Made by a program: the position numbers and the translations under genes. Of a DNA stretch of 64,000 bases, positions 59,746-64,000 are shown piece by piece. The number at the start of each line of letters is the position of its first letter. The first letter of the stretch is position 1. This DNA comes from Saccharopolyspora soli (GTDB lineage: Bacteria > Actinomycetota > Actinomycetes > Mycobacteriales > Pseudonocardiaceae): the NCBI RefSeq assembly GCF_022678645.1, contig NZ_JALBWV010000020.1, positions 1-64,000 on the forward strand, in the 5' to 3' direction. Under the pieces are notes generated by a model. The model did not search any database, was not told the origin of the DNA, and worked only from the letters and a program-made list of their open reading frames with translations.

Positions 59746-60065
59746 CGATACCTCTCCACCTCTTCTGGTGTGCTTCGGACGGCTCGCGCCGCCCGCGTTC
59801 CACGATACCGGCGACGGTTCAGCCAGCCGGTCCCTGCGGTGGCCGGTCGGATCACGTCGCGTGATCGTCCCCGCCCGTTCACTTCTCGTTCGGCCCAGCG
59901 CCGCGCTGCGCCCAACACCCCATCAGACCAGCCGATGCGGCGCACCCCGAAGCCTCCTCATCGCGGCCGAGCCCGCTTCTGCCTCGTCGCAAGCCGTCCA
60001 CCCCGCGAGTGAAATTCCCATTGCTCGCTGTGCGGAACGGCCACGGATCCTAGTCCGCTCTTTGT
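59746..60065 (-). other. Spacer upstream of ispG with a GATCACG-TCG-CGTGATC dyad
   Basis: No gene is seen in these 320 bases. A 7-bp perfect dyad GATCACG/CGTGATC with a 3-base centre lies at 59850-59866, about 105 bases before the ispG start, and may be an operator. The rest of the 559-base interval up to rip1 is the repeat that follows. Confidence 0.45.
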
Positions 60066-60308
60066 TCTTGTTTTGAAGCGGCGCAGCCGCTTGGCCCACC
60101 TAAGCAACTCGCACCGCCGCGGGTTCACGGTGCCCACCCCTCCGGGGTCCTCCCCGCGAGGACAGCCCCGACGCCGCGTATCGGACATGCAGAAGTCGGG
60201 GATCCCGGTGTCGAGAAAGCCCGGGGTGCGGGGTGTCCCCGCATAGCACTGTTGAGGTTCCGCTACCCGCACCGCAAAGCAAAACGAGTTTGGAACACAG
60301 CTTTCTAG
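60066..60308. repeat. Compound extragenic repeat, long copy
   Basis: Left flank CTTGTTTTGAAGCGGCG and A stem AAGCGGCGCAGCCGCTT; B CACCGCCGCGGGTTCACGG and CTCCCCGCGAGGACAGC; C CGACGCCGCGTATCGGACAT and AAGTCGGGGATCCCGG; D GGTTCCGCTACCCGCACC, then GAGTTTGGAACACAGC. Compared with 43625 it has an insert AAGCCCGGGGTGCGGGGTG before D. Its right end touches the rip1 stop at 60305. Confidence 0.8.
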
Positions 60309-61588
60309 AACAACTGCACCGGGTTCACGATGTCGGCCACCAGCACCAGCAGCGAGTACGCGATGAAGATCAGGCTCACCCCGTACGCCAGCGGCATCAG
60401 CCGCGCCGTGTCGAACGGTCCGGGATCCGGCCGCCGCACCAGCTTGGCGAACCTGCGGCGGATCGACTCCCACAGCGCACCCGCGACGTGCCCGCCGTCC
60501 AGCGGCAGGATCGGCAGCAGGTTGAACACGAACAGCGACAGGTTCACCCCGGCCAGCAGGTTGAACATCAGGATGATCCGGTCGTCCACGCCGAATTGGT
60601 CCGAGGACAGCACCTCGCCGCCCAACCGGCTCGCGCCGACTATGCCCACCGGCGAGTCCAGGTCTCGCTGCCCGCCGAAGATCGCGCTGACCAGGTCGGG
60701 TACCCGCTGCGGCAGCTCGACGACCTTCTGCACGGTGAGGTTCACGAAGCCGCCGATGGTGTGCACCACGCCGCCCACGTCCTGCTTGACCAGCACCTGG
60801 GTCGGGGTGAGGCCGAGGAAGCCGACCTTCTCGAACTCGCTGGTCGAGTTCAGCTTCGGCATCTCGTTCTGCATCAGGGTCGGCTGCAGGGGCACCCGCT
60901 GACCGTCGCGTTCGACGACCACCGGCACCGGACCGCTGGACTCGCGGATGGCCAGCTGCAACTGGTCCCACGAGGTGTAGGGCCTGCCGTTGAACTCCAC
61001 GATCCGGTCGCCGGGCCGGAAGCCAGCCGCCGCGGCCGGGGACGGCGGGGCGCCAGCCGGGCATTGTTCGGTGTTCTCGACGTTGGCGGGCACCACGCAC
61101 GCGCTGACCGATTGGACCGTCGTGGTCGGGGTCAGCAGGCCGTGGCCCATCAGGATCGCGGTGAAGATGGCCACCGCCAGGATCAGGTTCATCACCGGCC
61201 CGGCCAGCATCACGATGACCCGCTTCCACGGGCTGCGCTGGTAGAACTGCCGGTGCTCGTCCTCTGGAGTGATTTCCTCGGCGGACATCTGCCGGGCGTC
61301 CTCGATCATCGTCCGCCACGGCGAAGACGACGCGGTGCGCCCGAACTTCTCGTCCTTGCCCGGCGGGAACATGCCGATCATCCGGATGTAGCCGCCGAAC
61401 GGGATGAGCTTGACGCCGTACTCGGTGTCGCCCTTCTTCCGCGACCAGATGGTGCGGCCGAAGCCGACCATGTACTGGGTGACCTTGATCCCGAACAGCT
61501 TCGCGGTCGCCAGGTGACCCAGCTCGTGCCACGCGATGGAGAACAGCAGCCCGAGGAAGAAGATCACGATGCCCAGGACGACCAGCAT
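60305..61588 (-). CDS. rip1: Site-2 intramembrane zinc metalloprotease (RseP/Rip1)
   Basis: 427 residues with four membrane segments. Zinc motif HELGH at 21-25; second motif LLPILPLDGGH near 363 supplies the Asp ligand; a PDZ domain lies in between (FRPGDRIVEFNGRPYTSW). It cuts anti-sigma factors and other membrane proteins within the bilayer. The start abuts the dxr stop (61588/61589), so dxr-rip1 form an operon. It corresponds to Rv2869c. Confidence 0.96.
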   Translation of the reverse strand: MLVVLGIVIFFLGLLFSIAWHELGHLATAKLFGIKVTQYMVGFGRTIWSRKKGDTEYGVKLIPFGGYIRMIGMFPPGKDEKFGRTASSSPWRTMIEDARQMSAEEITPEDEHRQFYQRSPWKRVIVMLAGPVMNLILAVAIFTAILMGHGLLTPTTTVQSVSACVVPANVENTEQCPAGAPPSPAAAAGFRPGDRIVEFNGRPYTSWDQLQLAIRESSGPVPVVVERDGQRVPLQPTLMQNEMPKLNSTSEFEKVGFLGLTPTQVLVKQDVGGVVHTIGGFVNLTVQKVVELPQRVPDLVSAIFGGQRDLDSPVGIVGASRLGGEVLSSDQFGVDDRIILMFNLLAGVNLSLFVFNLLPILPLDGGHVAGALWESIRRRFAKLVRRPDPGPFDTARLMPLAYGVSLIFIAYSLLVLVADIVNPVQLF

Positions 61589-62839
61589 CTATTCCGCCCT
61601 CCCCGCGAGCTCGCGCGCCCGAGCGCGTGCCCACTCCTCCGCCGCGAAGACTTCGTCCAAGCTCGCCGGATCGCTGCGCCACTGGTCAGCGTCGGCGAGC
61701 ACCTCACCCACAGTTTGCACGATCTCGATGAAGCGCAGGCGGCCGTCGACGAACGCCGCCAGCGCCTCCTCGTTGGCCGCGTTGTAGATCGCGGGCAGGC
61801 AGCCGCCGCCGGTGCCCGCCGCGCGGGCCAGTTCGACGGCCGGGAAGGCTTCGCCGTCGAGCGGCTCGAAGGTCCATTCCTGGGCCTGCTCGAAGGTCAG
61901 CGCCGGGGCGGCCTTCGGCACCCGGCGCGGCCAGTCCATGCTCAGCGCGATCGGGATGCGCATGTTCGGCGGGCTCGCCTGGGCGATGGTGGCGCCGTCC
62001 ACGAAGGTGATCATCGAATGCACGATCGACTGCGGGTGCACCACGACCTCGATGCGGTCGTAGCCGATGCCGAACAGCAGGTGCGCCTCGATCAGCTCCA
62101 GGCCCTTGTTCACCAGCGTCGCGGAGTTGATGGTGATCACGTTGCCCATCGACCAGGTCGGGTGGGCCAGCGCCTGCTGCACCGTGACATCGGCCAAGTC
62201 CTCGCGCTTGCGACCGCGGAACGGGCCGCCGGAGGCGGTCAGCACCAGGCGTTCGACCTCGTCGATGCGGCCGCCGAGCAGGCATTGCGCCAGCGCCGAG
62301 TGCTCGGAGTCGACCGGCACGATCTGGCCGGGCGCGGCCTTGCTGAGCACCAGCGAGCCACCGGCGATCAGCGACTCCTTGTTCGCCAGCGCCAGTTGGG
62401 CGCCGGTCGCGAGCGCGGCGAGGGTGGGTTTGAGCCCGCGCGAGCCGTCCACGCCGTTGAGCACCACGTCCGCCGGGACGGATTCGATGAGGTCGGCCAC
62501 CGCATCCGGTCCGGCCAGCAGCCGGGGCAGGCGGAACTCACCGGCGGCGTAGCCGCGCCGCTGGGCCTCCGCGTAGAGGGCGAGCTGGACGTCTTCGACT
62601 GCGGTGCCCTTGGCGACCGCGACGGCCGGGACGTCGAACTCCAGCGCCTGCGCCGCCAAGGTCTGCGGGTCGCTGCCGCCCGCCGCCAGTCCGGCGACCC
62701 GGAACCGGTCGGGGTTGTGCCGGATCACGTCCAGGGCCTGGGTGCCGATGGAACCGGTCGAGCCGAGCACCAGGACGGTGCGCGGACCGGTATCGCTCGG
62801 AGTGCGCTTTTTCGGGGTGTCGGCGTGCATCACGGCCAT
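61589..62839 (-). CDS. dxr: 1-deoxy-D-xylulose 5-phosphate reductoisomerase
   Basis: 416 residues from ATG 62839 (ATG 62830 is 3 codons later and also possible). NADPH loop [16 protein letters not shown]; substrate and metal motif [14 protein letters not shown] with Asp/Glu; [10 protein letters not shown]; the lid region NPTWSMG-like [28 protein letters not shown] (split). It makes MEP from DXP, the committed step of the non-mevalonate pathway. It is followed directly by rip1, as in Rv2870c-Rv2869c. Confidence 0.97.
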   Translation of the reverse strand: MAVMHADTPKKRTPSDTGPRTVLVLGSTGSIGTQALDVIRHNPDRFRVAGLAAGGSDPQTLAAQALEFDVPAVAVAKGTAVEDVQLALYAEAQRRGYAAGEFRLPRLLAGPDAVADLIESVPADVVLNGVDGSRGLKPTLAALATGAQLALANKESLIAGGSLVLSKAAPGQIVPVDSEHSALAQCLLGGRIDEVERLVLTASGGPFRGRKREDLADVTVQQALAHPTWSMGNVITINSATLVNKGLELIEAHLLFGIGYDRIEVVVHPQSIVHSMITFVDGATIAQASPPNMRIPIALSMDWPRRVPKAAPALTFEQAQEWTFEPLDGEAFPAVELARAAGTGGGCLPAIYNAANEEALAAFVDGRLRFIEIVQTVGEVLADADQWRSDPASLDEVFAAEEWARARARELAGRAE

Positions 62840-62955
62840 TGTCCCCGAAGCAGGTGAGCAGCGGTCGCTCGCGGTGCGCAAACCGCCATCGAGGTCCACG
62901 ATCGGGTGGTAAGCCATGTGGCCCGGTGCACCGGGGGGACGTGAGGAGGCCAACC

Positions 62956-63231
62956 ATGGGCATCATCGGATGGATCGTTCTCGGGCTGATCGTGGGTGCC
63001 ATCGCCAAGCTGATCATGCCCGGCAAGGACCCGGGCGGGATCCTGGTCACCCTGCTGCTCGGCGTGGTCGGCGCGTTCGTCGGCGGGCTGATCGGCAACT
63101 GGATCTTCGGGATCGGCATCGAACGGTTCTGGTCGCTGAGCACCTGGCTCCTGGCCATCGTCGGCTCGGTCATCGTGCTGGGCATCTACCGGGTTATCGC
63201 CGCCCGCCGCCGGGCGGTGCGCGGCGGATAG
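62956..63231 (+). CDS. GlsB/YeaQ/YmgE-family small membrane protein
   Basis: 91 residues with three hydrophobic segments and the family start [19 protein letters not shown], then [20 protein letters not shown]. Called transglycosylase-associated in databases, though the role is unknown; often stress-induced. GGAGG is 6 bases before ATG 62956. It is divergent from dxr. The end is basic (ARRRAVRGG). Confidence 0.9.
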   Translation: MGIIGWIVLGLIVGAIAKLIMPGKDPGGILVTLLLGVVGAFVGGLIGNWIFGIGIERFWSLSTWLLAIVGSVIVLGIYRVIAARRRAVRGG

Positions 63232-63411
63232 CCGCCGGAGTGTTGCGGAAGTCGCTTCCGCAACACCCTTTTCGCTGCTCGGGCGCGAGCAGCCGGGCGT
63301 CCGGGTGCCAACGCCGTGTGCGAGGATGAGGGCAATGCGGATCGCCGGATGGTGATCCGCGGTCAACGATGTCGTCCGGTCCGCGTGGCCGGTGTGGCGC
63401 AGGAGGGGAAC

Positions 63412-63696
63412 GTGGCGAGCACCGAGCTGGAGAAGAAGCCCAGCCAGGCCATCGACCCGGCCGAGGAACCGTCGGTCGAGTGGGGCTGGCACGGCGGTTT
63501 CCCGAAGGGCACCCAGATCGCCGGTTGGTTCTCCGTCGTCGCGGTCCTGGCCATGCTCATCGGCAACCACCAGGGCATCCTCAGCGGCGGCGGGCACTTC
63601 AAGACCGAGGACGCCTACCTGGTCTTGACCGCGGTGATTCTGGTCGTCGGCCTGCTCATCGACCTGCGCAAGAAGCGGACGGCGTGGCGCCGCTGA
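63412..63696 (+). CDS. DUF2631 small membrane protein
   Basis: 94 residues. A polar N-terminus (STELEKKPSQAIDPAEEPSV), the conserved EWGWHGGFPKG segment, then two membrane helices (IAGWFSVVAVLAMLIGN and AYLVLTAVILVVGLLIDL) and a basic end. DUF2631 is an actinobacterial family often near dxr/rip1; function unknown. GTG 63412 has AGGAGG 5 bases upstream; the frame extends upward without a better site. A strong terminator follows. Confidence 0.87.
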   Translation: MASTELEKKPSQAIDPAEEPSVEWGWHGGFPKGTQIAGWFSVVAVLAMLIGNHQGILSGGGHFKTEDAYLVLTAVILVVGLLIDLRKKRTAWRR

Positions 63697-63710
63697 CCCC
63701 GCACTGCTGA

Positions 63711-63742
63711 AACGCCGCCTCCGGACCATCGGAGGCGGCGTT
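63711..63742. terminator. Strong bidirectional terminator between DUF2631 and ALDH genes
   Basis: AACGCCGCCTCCG (63711-63723) with CGGAGGCGGCGTT (63730-63742): a perfect 13-bp stem with a 6-base loop, between convergent gene ends (63696 and 63761). Confidence 0.9.
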
Positions 63743-63760
63743 GTCGTTTCGGGGACTCGG

Positions 63761-64000
63761 TCACACGGTGATGCCGGTGAGCACCGTGACACGTTCCTCG
63801 GTGAGGTCGGTCATCGCGGCTTGCACGCCTTCGCGACCGAAGCCGGAGTCCTTGACCCCGCCGTAGGGCATCTGGTCGGCGCGGAAGCTCGGCACATCAC
63901 CAATGATCACGCCACCGACCTCCAGTTCCGCGGACGCCCGGAAGGCCAACTGCAGATCGTGGGTGAACACCCCGGCCTGCAGGCCGAAGCGGGAGGCGTT
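63761..64000 (-). CDS. Aldehyde dehydrogenase family, C-terminal part (cut by window edge)
   Basis: The last 79 residues of an NAD(P)-aldehyde dehydrogenase: [40 protein letters not shown] and [20 protein letters not shown] are the family end. The catalytic Cys and Glu lie outside the window, so substrate class is open; the [13 protein letters not shown] form resembles succinate-semialdehyde or phosphonoacetaldehyde-type members. The start is beyond 64000. Confidence 0.93.
   Translation of the reverse strand, partial: NASRFGLQAGVFTHDLQLAFRASAELEVGGVIIGDVPSFRADQMPYGGVKDSGFGREGVQAAMTDLTEERVTVLTGITV

Noticed and set aside
7858..60308. Insertion sequence, integron or CRISPR explanation for the repeats
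   Set aside because: There is no transposase or integrase frame, no regular spacer pattern and no cas gene. The copies are single, scattered and of variable build.

Overview
The window comes from a high-GC actinobacterium, most likely a Pseudonocardiaceae member of the Saccharopolyspora type. Evidence: strong G/C third-position bias, GTG/TTG starts, mycothione reductase (mycothiol chemistry), ESX/WXG100-type small proteins, a bacterial RIO kinase, and a gene order that runs parallel to the Mycobacterium tuberculosis proS...dxr region as I remember it (no search was possible). I see no rRNA, tRNA, CRISPR array, transposase or phage gene. The first 77 bases are a C homopolymer with one G and look like an assembly artefact.

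Layout. 0.1-8 kb: proS, a VOC protein, an orphan cytochrome P450, YaaA, a RIO kinase and a DEAD-box RNA helicase with a long Arg/Gly-rich tail. 8-12 kb: cysG-type uroporphyrinogen methyltransferase, CbiX, CobH and a NiCoT cobalt transporter behind a cobalamin riboswitch. 12.6-18.5 kb: small accessory units (DUF1876 protein, divergent LysR/DMT exporter, TMEM175 channel, divergent isochorismatase/HxlR with a clear operator, aromatic amino acid decarboxylase). 18.6-27.3 kb: a tightly packed corrin operon read right to left (cobO-cobB-cobI-cobM-cbiD-cobL, then cbiG/cobJ and a ferredoxin). 27.5-36.7 kb: MFS and LysE transporters, a ChlI/ChlD-type chelatase behind a second cobalamin riboswitch, a GNAT gene that runs into that riboswitch, a LysR regulator and two secreted trypsin-like proteases. 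37-40.9 kb: cobN behind a third cobalamin riboswitch. 41-43.5 kb: a 2-keto-3-deoxy-sugar operon (kinase, aldolase, 2-hydroxyacid dehydrogenase). 43.9-51 kb: PEBP protein, VanZ-like protein, mycothione reductase, CynX-like MFS with a FadR regulator, orphan antitoxin and cobQ. 51-53.5 kb: a four-gene cluster of YbaB, EspC-like, WXG-like and membrane proteins. 53.9-64 kb: housekeeping genes map, vapBC, a lipoprotein PBP, a GNAT, ispG, rip1, dxr, and at the edge part of an aldehyde dehydrogenase.

Together the window encodes most of corrin-ring construction: methylations (CysG, CobI, CobJ, CobM, CobL, CbiD), CbiG, methylmutase CobH, amidations (CobB, CobQ), adenosylation (CobO), cobalt uptake (NicT), and both an early-type chelatase (CbiX) and late-type chelatase parts (CobN plus ChlI/ChlD). 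No cobK/cbiJ, cobG or lower-ligand genes are seen here.

The most unusual content is between genes: (a) a compound extragenic repeat in about nine copies, from about 50 to about 290 bp, including one copy nested inside a second repeat family and one reduced to a perfect 34-bp palindrome; (b) a GTGAAGGGCACCTT inverted-repeat family, one copy of which may supply the cobB start codon; (c) GTCGTGAGTG hairpins at gene ends, two of which contain the stop codon of a gene; (d) TTTCGCGAGAAA-type hairpins. Protein-level oddities are a histone-H1-like tail on CobM, a His-rich tail on CbiX and the helicase tail.
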